Source: Microbacterium schleiferi (lineage in GTDB: Bacteria; Actinomycetota; Actinomycetes; Actinomycetales; Microbacteriaceae). Taken from it: a stretch of DNA of 64,000 bases. The notes below the pieces were generated by a model that saw only the letters and a program-made list of their open reading frames with translations, was not told the DNA's origin and did no database searches. The DNA lies in contig NZ_JAJGNI010000001.1 in NCBI RefSeq assembly GCF_020781975.1, positions 186,001 to 250,000 of the forward strand, read 5' to 3'. This document shows, in pieces, positions 54,772-63,331 of this stretch (the stretch's first letter is position 1; each line of letters opens with the position of its first letter). Both the position numbers and the translations under genes were made by a program.

Positions 54772-56081
54772 CCCACAACGACGAACTCTTCGCCCGGGCT
54801 CAGATAGCGATGCCCGGGGGCGTCAATTCGCCGGTGCGCGCCTTCGGCTCGGTCGGCGGCACACCCCGGTTCTTCGTGTCCGCCCGCGGGCCGTACGTGA
54901 CGGATGCCGACGGCCGCGAGTACGTGGACCTCGTCGCCAGCTGGGGGCCGGCGATCCTCGGTCACGCGCATCCGGAGGTCGTTGCGGCCGTTCAGGATGC
55001 CGCTGCCCGCGGCCTCTCATTCGGTGCGAGCACACCGGCTGAGACCGAACTCGCCGAACAGATCGCCGCCCGGGTGGGTGCGGTCGAGCGTGTCCGCCTC
55101 GTGTCGACCGGCACCGAGGCGACCATGACGGCAGTGCGACTGGCGCGCGGCTTCACCGGCCGCGAACTCGTGGTGAAGTTCTCGGGTCACTACCACGGGC
55201 ACTCCGACGGGCTTCTCGCCCAGGCAGGCTCCGGCCTTGCCACTCTTGCGCTGCCGGGCTCGGCCGGCGTTCCCGAGGCGATTGCCGCCCACACGATCGT
55301 CGTTCCGTACAACGACCCGGATGCGCTCGCTGCGGTATTTGCGCAGCATCCGGGGCGTATCGCTGCCGTGATCACCGAAGCCGCAGCCGCCAACATGGGT
55401 GTCGTTTCTCCGCATCCGGGCTTTAACGCCCTGCTCGCGCGGGCCTGCCACGACAACGGAGCGCTGCTCATTCTCGACGAGGTGCTCACGGGCTTCCGTG
55501 TCGGCCCCGCGGGTTTCTGGGGGCTGCAGGATGCCGCGGGCGAGACCTACACGCCCGACTTGTTCACGTTCGGCAAGGTGATCGGCGGCGGCCTCCCCGT
55601 CGCAGCGGTCGCCGGGCGCGCCGAGGTCATGGAGCTCCTCGCCCCCCTCGGCCCGGTGTACCAAGCCGGCACGCTCTCGGGGAATCCGGTCGCTGTGGCG
55701 GCGGGGCTCACGACGCTCCGACTCGCGGATGCCGCCGTCTATGCGCGGCTCGACAGTGCTGCCGACGAGCTTTCGGCCGCGGTGGGGGACGCTCTGGCAC
55801 GCGAGGGCGTCGCTCACGGCATCCAGCGGGCGGGGAATCTCTTCAGCGTGTTCTGGGGCGAGGATGTCGCCACCGGCGTCGCTGACTACGAGACGGCCGT
55901 GCGGCAGGAGTCTTTCCGGTATCGGGCGTTCTTCCACGCGATGCTCGATGCGGGAGTATCGCTCCCGCCGTCTGCGTTCGAGGCGTGGTTCCTCACTGCC
56001 TCGCACGACGACGGGGCGCTCGAGCGCATCATCGCTGCTCTGCCCACCGCGGCGCGGGCTGCCGCTGCAGCCCGCGCCTGA
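54768..56081 (+). CDS. hemL: Glutamate-1-semialdehyde 2,1-aminomutase
   Basis: The 437-residue PLP enzyme converts glutamate-1-semialdehyde into 5-aminolevulinate. It starts with [17 protein letters not shown], has [41 protein letters not shown], and the PLP Lys in [13 protein letters not shown]. It ends the operon and completes, with hemA upstream, the C5 route. It converges with the sugar porter gene with a gap of only 3 bases. Confidence 0.96.
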   Translation: MTHNDELFARAQIAMPGGVNSPVRAFGSVGGTPRFFVSARGPYVTDADGREYVDLVASWGPAILGHAHPEVVAAVQDAAARGLSFGASTPAETELAEQIAARVGAVERVRLVSTGTEATMTAVRLARGFTGRELVVKFSGHYHGHSDGLLAQAGSGLATLALPGSAGVPEAIAAHTIVVPYNDPDALAAVFAQHPGRIAAVITEAAAANMGVVSPHPGFNALLARACHDNGALLILDEVLTGFRVGPAGFWGLQDAAGETYTPDLFTFGKVIGGGLPVAAVAGRAEVMELLAPLGPVYQAGTLSGNPVAVAAGLTTLRLADAAVYARLDSAADELSAAVGDALAREGVAHGIQRAGNLFSVFWGEDVATGVADYETAVRQESFRYRAFFHAMLDAGVSLPPSAFEAWFLTASHDDGALERIIAALPTAARAAAAARA

Positions 56082-56084
56082 GGC

Positions 56085-57548
56085 CTAGGCCGAGGCCTTG
56101 GCCTTCGGTTGGGTGAACAGCGTCTCGGTCTGTTCGAGCTCCATGCCCTTGGTCTCGGGGATGCGCCACAGCACGAAGAAGAACGACAGTGCCGCGAACG
56201 TCGCGTACATGCCGTACGTGAGCGGCAGTGACCAGCTCGACATCACGGGGAAGGTCATGGTGATCAGGAAGTTCGCGATCCACTGAGCGCCGGCAGCGAC
56301 ACCGAGCGCCTTGCCGCGGATACGGCTCGGGAAGATCTCGCCGAGGAGCACCCACACGAGCGGGCCCCACGAGGCGCCGAATCCGATGACGAAGAGGTTC
56401 GCCGCGACCAAAGCGATGGGTCCCCACGCGCCGTCCAGGTGGACGTCCTTACCCGTACCGGTAGCGAACGAGAAGGCCAGCGCCATCGTCCCGAGCGACA
56501 GTGCCATGAGCACGGAACCCGTGAGCAGGATCGGCTTTCGTCCGACGCGGTCGACCAGGAAGATCGCGATCAGCGTCACGAGCACGTTCGTGACGCTCGT
56601 GATCACGCTGATCAGCGGTGCGTTGGTCATGCCGACCGAGTTCCACAGGCTCGTCGAGTAGTAGAAGATCACGTTGATGCCCACGAACTGCTGGAACACC
56701 GACAGGATGATGCCGATCCAGACGATCGGCTGCAGTCCGAGAGCCTTGCCGCGGATCGATACCCCCGCGTTCTTCTTGTCGGTCTCGATGGCGAGGGTCA
56801 GCTCGTTCATCGTCTTGTCGAGATCGACCGCGGGAACCAGGCGTGCGAAGACGGCGCGGGCCTCGTCGCTGCGGCCCTGGCTGATCAGGAAGCGGGGAGA
56901 TTCGGGAACCGTGAACGACAGGATGCCGTAGACGGCGGCCGGAACGACGCCGACCAGGAACATCCACCGCCACGCCTCCAGCCCCCACCACAACACGTTG
57001 TCCGCGCCGCCGGCGATGCCCTCCAGCAGGGCGTCCGAGAGGAGCGCGGCGAAGATACCGATCGTGATCGCGAGCTGCTGCAGCGACGCGAGCGATCCGC
57101 GGATCTGCCGGGGAGCCACCTCCGCGATGTAGGCGGGGGCGACCACTGACGCGATACCGATCCCGATACCGCCGACCACACGCCAGAGACCGAGGTCCCA
57201 CACCGAGAAGGCGAGACCTGTTCCGATCGCACTGACGAAGAACATGATCGCGCCGAGGAACATCACCCGCAGGCGCCCCCACCGGTCAGCGAGGTTGCCG
57301 GCGATGAGCGCACCGAGTGCACAACCGAGTAGCGCGATGGCGACGATGAATCCGGTGACGAAATCGTTGAGGGCGAAATCGCTCTGGATGGACTCGACCG
57401 CGCCGTTGACGACCGAGGAGTCGAAGCCGAAGAGGAATCCACCGACAGCAGCGGCGATGGACAGGGCGACGGCACGGCGACCATAGGGACTGTTGAGATG
57501 GAACGTCCCCGTGGGGAGCGCGTCAGATGAGGATGTCACGCGACTCAC
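56085..57548 (-). CDS. Sugar porter family MFS transporter
   Basis: The 487-residue permease has twelve predicted membrane helices and the sugar-porter motifs: LADRWGRLRVM after helix 2, RQIRGSLASLQQL, PESPRFLISQGR before the central loop, QQFVGINVIFYYS in helix 7, DRVGRKPILL, and PETKGMELEQ after helix 12. It probably imports a hexose, pentose or inositol with protons. Starts: GTG 57548 or GTG 57539. It has no sugar enzyme beside it. Confidence 0.92.
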   Translation of the reverse strand: MSRVTSSSDALPTGTFHLNSPYGRRAVALSIAAAVGGFLFGFDSSVVNGAVESIQSDFALNDFVTGFIVAIALLGCALGALIAGNLADRWGRLRVMFLGAIMFFVSAIGTGLAFSVWDLGLWRVVGGIGIGIASVVAPAYIAEVAPRQIRGSLASLQQLAITIGIFAALLSDALLEGIAGGADNVLWWGLEAWRWMFLVGVVPAAVYGILSFTVPESPRFLISQGRSDEARAVFARLVPAVDLDKTMNELTLAIETDKKNAGVSIRGKALGLQPIVWIGIILSVFQQFVGINVIFYYSTSLWNSVGMTNAPLISVITSVTNVLVTLIAIFLVDRVGRKPILLTGSVLMALSLGTMALAFSFATGTGKDVHLDGAWGPIALVAANLFVIGFGASWGPLVWVLLGEIFPSRIRGKALGVAAGAQWIANFLITMTFPVMSSWSLPLTYGMYATFAALSFFFVLWRIPETKGMELEQTETLFTQPKAKASA

Positions 57549-57619
57549 CGTACTCCCGCCGCGGCGCCGTGTGACGGATTCGCCTCATCCGATTCACGAA
57601 GTCCCCGCCTGCAGCCAAC

Positions 57620-57625
57620 TACAGT
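57620..57625 (+). promoter_or_regulatory. Putative -10 of a leaderless rsmA transcript
   Basis: TACAGT lies 6 bases before ATG 57632, with no ribosome binding site. Confidence 0.5.
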
Positions 57626-57631
57626 GATCGC

Positions 57632-58486
57632 ATGCCCGTCACCCTCCTGGGCGCCGCGGAAGTGCGGGCGCTGGCCGCCGACCTCGACGTCACCCCGACC
57701 AAGAAGCTCGGCCAGAACTTCGTCGTGGACGCGAACACGGTGCGAAAAATCGTGCACCTCGCGGGCGTCCAGGCCGGGGAGCATGTCGTCGAAGTCGGAC
57801 CTGGGCTTGGCTCGCTGACGCTCGCGATCCTCGAGGCCGGCGCCAAGGTGACCGCCGTTGAGATCGACCACCGACTCGCGGAGCGACTGCCCGCCACGGC
57901 ATCCGCTCATGGTGTTCCAGACGGTGCGCTCCGGGTCATCGATCAGGATGCCCTGCGGGTGAGGGACCTCCCCGGCGACCCCGCAGTGCTTGTGGCCAAC
58001 CTGCCGTACAACGTGTCGGTTCCCGTCCTCCTGCACTTCCTCGAGACGTTCCGCTCGATCGCCCGAGGCGTCGTAATGGTCCAGGCCGAGGTGGGGGAGC
58101 GGCTTGCCGCTGCGCCCGGGTCGAAGGTGTACGGGGCGCCCAGCGCCAAGGCCGCCTGGTGGGGATCGTGGCGCCTTGCGGGGACAGTTTCGCGGCAGGT
58201 CTTCTGGCCGGTCCCGAATGTCGACAGCGTGCTCGTCGGTTTCGAACGCTCCGAACCGTTGGGCTCCGAAGACGAGCGGATGCTGACCTTCCGCATCATC
58301 GACGCCGCGTTCCAGCAGCGCCGCAAGATGCTCCGTCAGGCGCTTGCCGCGGTGCTCGGCGGAAGCGCGCTCGAGGCATCCGTCGCGCTCGAACGCGCCG
58401 GGATCGCGCCGACTGCCCGCGGCGAGGAGCTGACGGCCGAGCAGTTCCTGCGCATCGCCAGAGCAACCTCGTCGGACCCGCGCTAG
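57632..58486 (+). CDS. rsmA: 16S rRNA (adenine-1518/1519-N6,N6)-dimethyltransferase
   Basis: The 284-residue KsgA-type enzyme dimethylates two adjacent adenines near the 3' end of 16S rRNA late in 30S assembly. It has KKLGQNFVVDANTV, SAM motif VVEVGPGLGSLTLAIL, VTAVEIDHRL, and the catalytic NLPYNVSVPVL. In mycobacteria the gene follows tatD and rpfB; here the haem cluster lies between tatD and rsmA. Its TAG stop also forms part of the -10 of the next gene. Confidence 0.96.
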   Translation: MPVTLLGAAEVRALAADLDVTPTKKLGQNFVVDANTVRKIVHLAGVQAGEHVVEVGPGLGSLTLAILEAGAKVTAVEIDHRLAERLPATASAHGVPDGALRVIDQDALRVRDLPGDPAVLVANLPYNVSVPVLLHFLETFRSIARGVVMVQAEVGERLAAAPGSKVYGAPSAKAAWWGSWRLAGTVSRQVFWPVPNVDSVLVGFERSEPLGSEDERMLTFRIIDAAFQQRRKMLRQALAAVLGGSALEASVALERAGIAPTARGEELTAEQFLRIARATSSDPR

Positions 58487-58489
58487 CCT
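58484..58489 (+). promoter_or_regulatory. Putative -10 of a leaderless aldo/keto reductase transcript, overlapping the rsmA stop
   Basis: TAGCCT lies 6 bases before ATG 58496; its TAG is the rsmA stop codon. Confidence 0.5.
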
Positions 58490-58495
58490 CGAAGC

Positions 58496-59575
58496 ATGAC
58501 CGACGAGCAGCGATTCTCGCGCAGCCGAAACGACATCCACCGCCCCTACTCGGCATCCGAGGACCGCTACTCCATCACCGACTACCGCCAGGTGGGCACG
58601 TCGGGCCTCTACCTCCCGCCGATCTCGCTCGGACTGTGGTGGAACTTCGGAGACAACATCCCGTTCGACAACCAGCGGAAGCTACTGAGGCACGCTTTCG
58701 ACTCCGGGATCACGCACTTCGATCTCGCAAACAACTACGGACCCCCGTACGGGTCTGCCGAGACGAACTTCGGACGGATGATGCACGAAGACTTCGCGCC
58801 GTACCGCGACGAGCTGATCATCTCGTCCAAGGCCGGGTACGACATGTGGCCGGGGCCGTACGGCGACTACGGCTCGCGCAAGTACATCCTCGCCAGCGCC
58901 GATCAGTCGCTGCGGCGCATGGGCCTCGAGTACGTGGACATTTTCTACTCGCACCGGATGGATCCGGTGACTCCGGTCGAAGAGACGATCGCGGCGCTTG
59001 ACACGCTCGTGCGCCAGGGGAAGGCCCTCTACGTCGGCATCTCGTCGTACTCCGCAGAGCAGACAGCGATCGCGGTTGCGGTGGCTCGCAGTCTCGGTAC
59101 TCCGCTGGTCATCCATCAGCCGTCGTACTCGATGCTCAACCGCTGGGTCGAGGATGGCCTCACCGGCGTGCTGCGTCAGGAGGGTCTGGGGGCTATCGCG
59201 TTCACGCCCCTCGCGCAGGGGCTTCTGACTGACAAGTACCTCAGCGGTGCGGCCGCCGACCGAGCACAGAACCGCAATTCGGTTCCCGCCGACCGGGTGT
59301 CGGAGCACGGCCGCTCGCTGTTGGGTGGTCTCAACGAGATCGCCCGGCAGCGGGGCCAGAGCCTCGCGCAGATGGCGATCCAGTGGGTGCTGCGGGACCC
59401 GGTCGTCACCTCGGCGCTGATCGGCGCATCGCGTCCCGATCAGCTGGACGAGAACCTGGCAGCGATCGCGGGCCCGGCTTTCGACACCGAGGAGCTCGAG
59501 CAGATCGACGCTCTCACCGACGGCGTCGATCTCTCGCCGTCGGGTCCGATCTGGGCGGATCCCTCGGACTCGTGA
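58496..59575 (+). CDS. Aldo/keto reductase, YghZ / L-glyceraldehyde 3-phosphate reductase type
   Basis: The 359-residue NADPH enzyme has the features of AKR14: [23 protein letters not shown] near the N-terminus, [16 protein letters not shown] with Asp and Tyr of the active site, the Lys of [16 protein letters not shown], and YSHRMDP with the His. The [12 protein letters not shown] insertion is diagnostic of YghZ relatives, which reduce L-glyceraldehyde 3-phosphate and methylglyoxal. It sits between rsmA and ispE, two housekeeping genes that are usually adjacent; its stop overlaps the ispE start. Confidence 0.92.
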   Translation: MTDEQRFSRSRNDIHRPYSASEDRYSITDYRQVGTSGLYLPPISLGLWWNFGDNIPFDNQRKLLRHAFDSGITHFDLANNYGPPYGSAETNFGRMMHEDFAPYRDELIISSKAGYDMWPGPYGDYGSRKYILASADQSLRRMGLEYVDIFYSHRMDPVTPVEETIAALDTLVRQGKALYVGISSYSAEQTAIAVAVARSLGTPLVIHQPSYSMLNRWVEDGLTGVLRQEGLGAIAFTPLAQGLLTDKYLSGAAADRAQNRNSVPADRVSEHGRSLLGGLNEIARQRGQSLAQMAIQWVLRDPVVTSALIGASRPDQLDENLAAIAGPAFDTEELEQIDALTDGVDLSPSGPIWADPSDS

Positions 59576-60546
59576 CGGCGCCGCTTCGCACAGACGTCGT
59601 CCGGGTGCGGGCTCCGGGCAAACTCAACGTGTATTTCGAGGTCGGTCCGCTCCTCGACGACGGCTACCACGCTGTCGCGTCCGCGTACCAGGCTGTCTCT
59701 CTGTTCGAAGACGTGTGGGCCGTGGCGGCGGACGACTTCCGGCTCGAGGTCACCGGCTCAGTCGATGTGTCGACAGTCCCGCTCGATGATCGGAACCTCG
59801 CGCTGCGGGCGGCGCGGATCCTCGCTCAACACACGGGGTACGACGGTGGGGTGCACCTCACGGTCGACAAGCACGTTCCGGTAGCCGGTGGCATGGGCGG
59901 CGGCTCCGCGGATGCTGCGGCAGCCCTCGTCGCCTGTGATGCACTGTGGGGGACCGAGGTGGGTTCCGCCGAGCTGCAGCGCCTGGCTGCCAGGCTCGGC
60001 GCCGACGTGCCGTTCGCTCTGATGGGAGGAACGGCAGTTGGCCTGGGGCGCGGAGATCGGCTCAGTCCCGCGCTCGCGACAGGCCGCTTCGAGTGGGTCA
60101 TCGTGCTCGCCGATGGCGGACTGTCCACGCCGGCGGTCTACAGCGAGCTCGACCGGCTTCGCGCGCGGACCGCGTCGGCCGGGCATCCGTCGACCGGCGC
60201 ACTTCGCCTCGACCGCATATCGGACGCTCGCCACGGCGGCGCAGACCCCGCGGTGGCGACGGGCGTGCTGCACGCCCTCCGTTCCGGCGACCCCGAGGAG
60301 CTCGCCGGTCACCTTCACAACGACCTGCAGGAGGCGGCACTGTCGCTGCGGCCCGAGCTCGGCGATGTGCTCGATCTGGGAGACCGGGCCGGCGCCTTGG
60401 CCGGGGTCGTCTCAGGGTCGGGTCCCACCACAGCGTTCCTCGCCGAGGATCTCGAATCGGCCCTGGAACTGCAGGTCACCATGTCGGCCGCGGGATATAC
60501 GGCCCTTCACGCACATGGCCCTGTTCCCGGCGCACGACTGATCTGA
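59572..60546 (+). CDS. ispE: 4-diphosphocytidyl-2-C-methyl-D-erythritol kinase
   Basis: The 324-residue GHMP kinase phosphorylates CDP-methylerythritol in the MEP isoprenoid pathway. It has [14 protein letters not shown] at the start, the ATP loop [17 protein letters not shown] (about 101-117), and [15 protein letters not shown] near the end. The GTG at 59572 overlaps the previous stop by 4 bases (GTGA). A 148-base gap follows in which I see only a promoter-like TAGCGT at 60649-60654. Confidence 0.95.
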   Translation: MTAPLRTDVVRVRAPGKLNVYFEVGPLLDDGYHAVASAYQAVSLFEDVWAVAADDFRLEVTGSVDVSTVPLDDRNLALRAARILAQHTGYDGGVHLTVDKHVPVAGGMGGGSADAAAALVACDALWGTEVGSAELQRLAARLGADVPFALMGGTAVGLGRGDRLSPALATGRFEWVIVLADGGLSTPAVYSELDRLRARTASAGHPSTGALRLDRISDARHGGADPAVATGVLHALRSGDPEELAGHLHNDLQEAALSLRPELGDVLDLGDRAGALAGVVSGSGPTTAFLAEDLESALELQVTMSAAGYTALHAHGPVPGARLI

Positions 60547-60648
60547 CCGACTGGTCTCACAAGGCCGCGGATGCTTCTGACGGGCTGCGGACATTACCGC
60601 CGGATTTCCGCTTCGGTCAGAACCGCCCGCGATGTCCCCGGCCTCCGG

Positions 60649-60654
60649 TAGCGT
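60649..60654 (+). promoter_or_regulatory. Possible -10 for DUF427 gene
   Basis: TAGCGT lies 40 bases before ATG 60695, leaving a normal short leader with a ribosome binding site. Confidence 0.3.
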
Positions 60655-60694
60655 GATTCGAAGCCGAATCGGCCGTCCCGACGAACGGAGAACC

Positions 60695-60997
60695 ATGAAG
60701 GCTGTCATCGACAACGTTGTCATCGCGGAAGCTTCCCGCGACGATCTCCTCTCCATCGAGGGGAACTGGTACTTCCCGCCGAGCAGCATCGTAGCCGGCG
60801 CACTGGTCGAGAGTCCGACTCCCTACACGTGCCCGTGGAAGGGCGTGTGCCAGTACTACGACATCGTCGCCGACGGGGTTACTCACTCGGACGGCGCGTG
60901 GGCATACCCGACGCCGTATCCCAGCGCGTTCGAGCGTGTGGGGGCTGACTTCTCGGGCTATGTCGCCTTCGGGAAGGACGTGTCGGTCATCGACTGA
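60695..60997 (+). CDS. DUF427 domain protein
   Basis: The 100-residue product matches DUF427: MKAVIDNVVIAEASRDD at the start, IEGNWYFPPSSI, the motif TPYTCPWKGVCQYYDI (about 61-76) and AWAYPTPYPSAFER. The conserved Cys-Pro-Trp-Lys-Gly suggests a redox or metal function, but none is established. CGGAG lies 8 bases before the ATG. The osmoprotectant operon begins 12 bases after its stop, so it may be cotranscribed with it. Confidence 0.85.
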   Translation: MKAVIDNVVIAEASRDDLLSIEGNWYFPPSSIVAGALVESPTPYTCPWKGVCQYYDIVADGVTHSDGAWAYPTPYPSAFERVGADFSGYVAFGKDVSVID

Positions 60998-61009
60998 CCC
61001 GGTGCCGCC

Positions 61010-61852
61010 GTGATCATCTTCGACGACGTCACGAAGCAGTTTCCCGACGGAACCCGCGCGGTCGACGGGTTCAACCTGACGCTCCCCGCGCACAAGACGA
61101 CGGTCTTCGTCGGCTCCTCGGGCTGCGGCAAGACGACTCTGCTGCGCATGATCAACCGCATGGTGGAGCCCTCGGCCGGCGTCGTGTCCATTGATGGCGA
61201 GGACATCGCCGGCAAGGACCCCGTCAAGCTGCGCCGGGGGATCGGCTACGTCATGCAGAACTCGGGCCTCCTGCCGCACTACACCGTGATCGACAACATC
61301 GCGACGGTTCCGGTGCTGCAGGGACTGCCGCGCTCGGCGGCTCGGAGCCGCGGTCTCGAGCTCATGGACACGGTAGGTCTCGATCGATCATTCGCCAAGC
61401 GCTACCCGAGCCAGCTTTCCGGCGGCCAGCAGCAGCGCGTGGGGGTGGCGCGCGGCCTCGCGGCTGACCCCAATATCCTGCTGATGGACGAGCCCTTCGG
61501 CGCTGTCGACCCGATCGTGCGCGCCGAACTGCAGCAGGAGTTGTTGCGGCTGCAGGACGAGGTCGACAAGACGATTGTGTTTGTCACGCACGACATCGAC
61601 GAGGCGTTTCTGCTGGGTGACCAGGTGGTCATCCTCGAGAAGGGCGCGCACATCGCGCAGGTCGGTACGCCGAGTGAGATCCTCGAGAATCCGGCATCCG
61701 AATTCGTGGCCTCGTTCATCGGCGCCGATCAGGGCAAGCGCTCGCTGCGGTTAAAGAAGACCGCCACCGGCACTGCAGTGATCGATGGGCAGGGGCGCAC
61801 GCAGGGCATGCTCAGCGATCCGGACGAGAGCGCGCGAGGCGTCCCGTCGTGA
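61010..61852 (+). CDS. Osmoprotectant (betaine/choline-type) ABC transporter, ATP-binding protein
   Basis: The 280-residue ATPase has Walker A GSSGCGKTTLLR (about 36-47), signature LSGGQQQRVGVARGLA and Walker B ILLMDEPFGAVDP. The sequence around MINRMVEPSAGVVSIDGEDI is typical of OpuCA/ProV proteins. It lacks the C-terminal tandem CBS domains that sense ionic strength in OpuCA of Bacillus or OpuA, so osmotic gating must lie elsewhere or be absent. GTG start; the stop overlaps the next gene by 4 bases. Confidence 0.92.
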   Translation: MIIFDDVTKQFPDGTRAVDGFNLTLPAHKTTVFVGSSGCGKTTLLRMINRMVEPSAGVVSIDGEDIAGKDPVKLRRGIGYVMQNSGLLPHYTVIDNIATVPVLQGLPRSAARSRGLELMDTVGLDRSFAKRYPSQLSGGQQQRVGVARGLAADPNILLMDEPFGAVDPIVRAELQQELLRLQDEVDKTIVFVTHDIDEAFLLGDQVVILEKGAHIAQVGTPSEILENPASEFVASFIGADQGKRSLRLKKTATGTAVIDGQGRTQGMLSDPDESARGVPS

Positions 61853-62535
61853 GCTGGGTTCTGGAGAACCTCGGCCTGATCCTCCAGCTGTCGGTGGAGC
61901 ACCTCCGCCAGTGTCTGATCGCGATCCTCCTCGGGTTCGTTCTGTCGATTCCGCTGGGCTTTCTTGCCTGGCGGTTCCGTCTCCTCCGGGGTGCTGTCGT
62001 CACCATCACCGGATTGATGTACACCATCCCCTCGCTCGCGCTACTGTTTCTGCTCCCCGCCCTCTTCGGGTATGTAGCGTTCAGCGATCTGAACCTCATC
62101 CTCGCGCTGACGCTCTACGCGATCGCGCTTCTGGTGCGGTCGGTTGTCGACGGACTCAACTCTGTCGACGAGGGCGTACGTGGCGCTTCCACTGCTATGG
62201 GCTTCTCAGGTGCGCGTCGGTTCTTCGCCGTCGAGCTTCCGCTGGCCGGCCCCGTCATCCTCGCGGGTCTGCGGGTTGCTGCCGTGAGCACGATCGCGCT
62301 TGCACCGGTGGGCATTCTCGTGGGCGTGTCGAATCTGGGGTACCTGTTCACCAATGGTCTCCAGCGCCGCATCATCCCCGAGGTCCTCGCGGGGGTTGTC
62401 GCCGTCGTCATTCTCGCCCTCGTGATCGATCTCGTGCTGGTTCTGATCGGGCGGATACTGATGCCGTGGACGCGCCGGACGCGAGTACGGCCTCGCGCAG
62501 CCTCATCCGCTGCTCCTGCGGAGGCGAGCGCATGA
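61849..62535 (+). CDS. Osmoprotectant ABC transporter, permease 1 (OpuCB/ProW type)
   Basis: The 228-residue permease has five to six membrane helices and the conserved cytoplasmic coupling loop VRGASTAMGFSGARRFFAVE, where EAA-like residues contact the ATPase. The N-terminal HLRQCLIAILLGFVLSIPLG is typical of OpuCB. GTG start overlapping the ATPase gene (GTGA) and ATGA overlap with the next permease gene. Confidence 0.93.
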   Translation: MSWVLENLGLILQLSVEHLRQCLIAILLGFVLSIPLGFLAWRFRLLRGAVVTITGLMYTIPSLALLFLLPALFGYVAFSDLNLILALTLYAIALLVRSVVDGLNSVDEGVRGASTAMGFSGARRFFAVELPLAGPVILAGLRVAAVSTIALAPVGILVGVSNLGYLFTNGLQRRIIPEVLAGVVAVVILALVIDLVLVLIGRILMPWTRRTRVRPRAASSAAPAEASA

Positions 62536-63293
62536 ACCTTCTCATCGACGCCTGGGCCTGGATCATCGCACCCGAACAATGGTCCGGCCGATACAGCCTG
62601 CCAACGCTGCTGCTCGAGCAGCTGGGCTACACCTTCGCCGCCGTCGGAATCGCCGCTTTCATCGCCGTGCCGATCGGCTGGGCGATCGGACACACCGGCA
62701 AAGGACGCGAGGTCGCTGTTGCCGTTTCGGGCGCGGCGCGCGCCATTCCCTCGTTCGGGCTACTGATTCTTCTCGTCCTGGTCATCGGTGTGACGCGCCG
62801 GGCTGAGGCTGCGCTGATCACGTTCGTCCTCCTTGCCATCCCGTCTCTGCTGGCCGGCGCCTACACGGGCCTCCAGACAATCGATCGGGCCACGATCGAC
62901 GCGGCGCGCGCCATGGGGATGACTCGCTGGCAGATCCTGTGGCGCGTCGAGGTTCCGCTGGGTCTCCCGCTGCTGGTCGGCGGGCTGCGGACCGCCACTT
63001 TGCAGGTCGTCGCAACCGTCACCATCGCCGCCTACGTGAACCTGGGTGGGCTGGGATTCCCGATCATCCAGGGCCTTCCACTGCGGGCGTTCGATCAGGT
63101 TCTTGCCGGATCGATTCTCGTCGCCCTTCTCGCCCTGGTCCTCGATGGTCTGCTCGCGCTCCTGCAGCGCGCTGCAGTGCCGCGGGGACAGCGCGCCACG
63201 AAGACCCGGCGTACGCCATCCGACACCGGGCCCCGGTCCGCCCAAACGCCCGCTCGGGTCCCTGACACCGTCGCGTCTAGCCCGTCCACCTGA
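62532..63293 (+). CDS. Osmoprotectant ABC transporter, permease 2 (OpuCD type)
   Basis: The 253-residue permease has about six membrane helices and its coupling loop reads DRATIDAARAMGMTRWQILW. It pairs with permease 1 in a heterodimer, as in OpuC transporters. The last 35 residues are a Pro/Thr/Arg-rich tail without family similarity. The ATG overlaps the previous stop by 4 bases. Confidence 0.92.
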   Translation: MNLLIDAWAWIIAPEQWSGRYSLPTLLLEQLGYTFAAVGIAAFIAVPIGWAIGHTGKGREVAVAVSGAARAIPSFGLLILLVLVIGVTRRAEAALITFVLLAIPSLLAGAYTGLQTIDRATIDAARAMGMTRWQILWRVEVPLGLPLLVGGLRTATLQVVATVTIAAYVNLGGLGFPIIQGLPLRAFDQVLAGSILVALLALVLDGLLALLQRAAVPRGQRATKTRRTPSDTGPRSAQTPARVPDTVASSPST

Positions 63294-63331
63294 CCGCACC
63301 ATCCCGCACCACCAGAAAAGAAAGAGGCACC

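Noticed and set aside
56082..56110. Terminator between hemL and the sugar porter
   Set aside because: The stretch has several GGCC repeats, but I cannot fold one clear stem-loop; part of it is coding for the AKAKASA tail of the porter.
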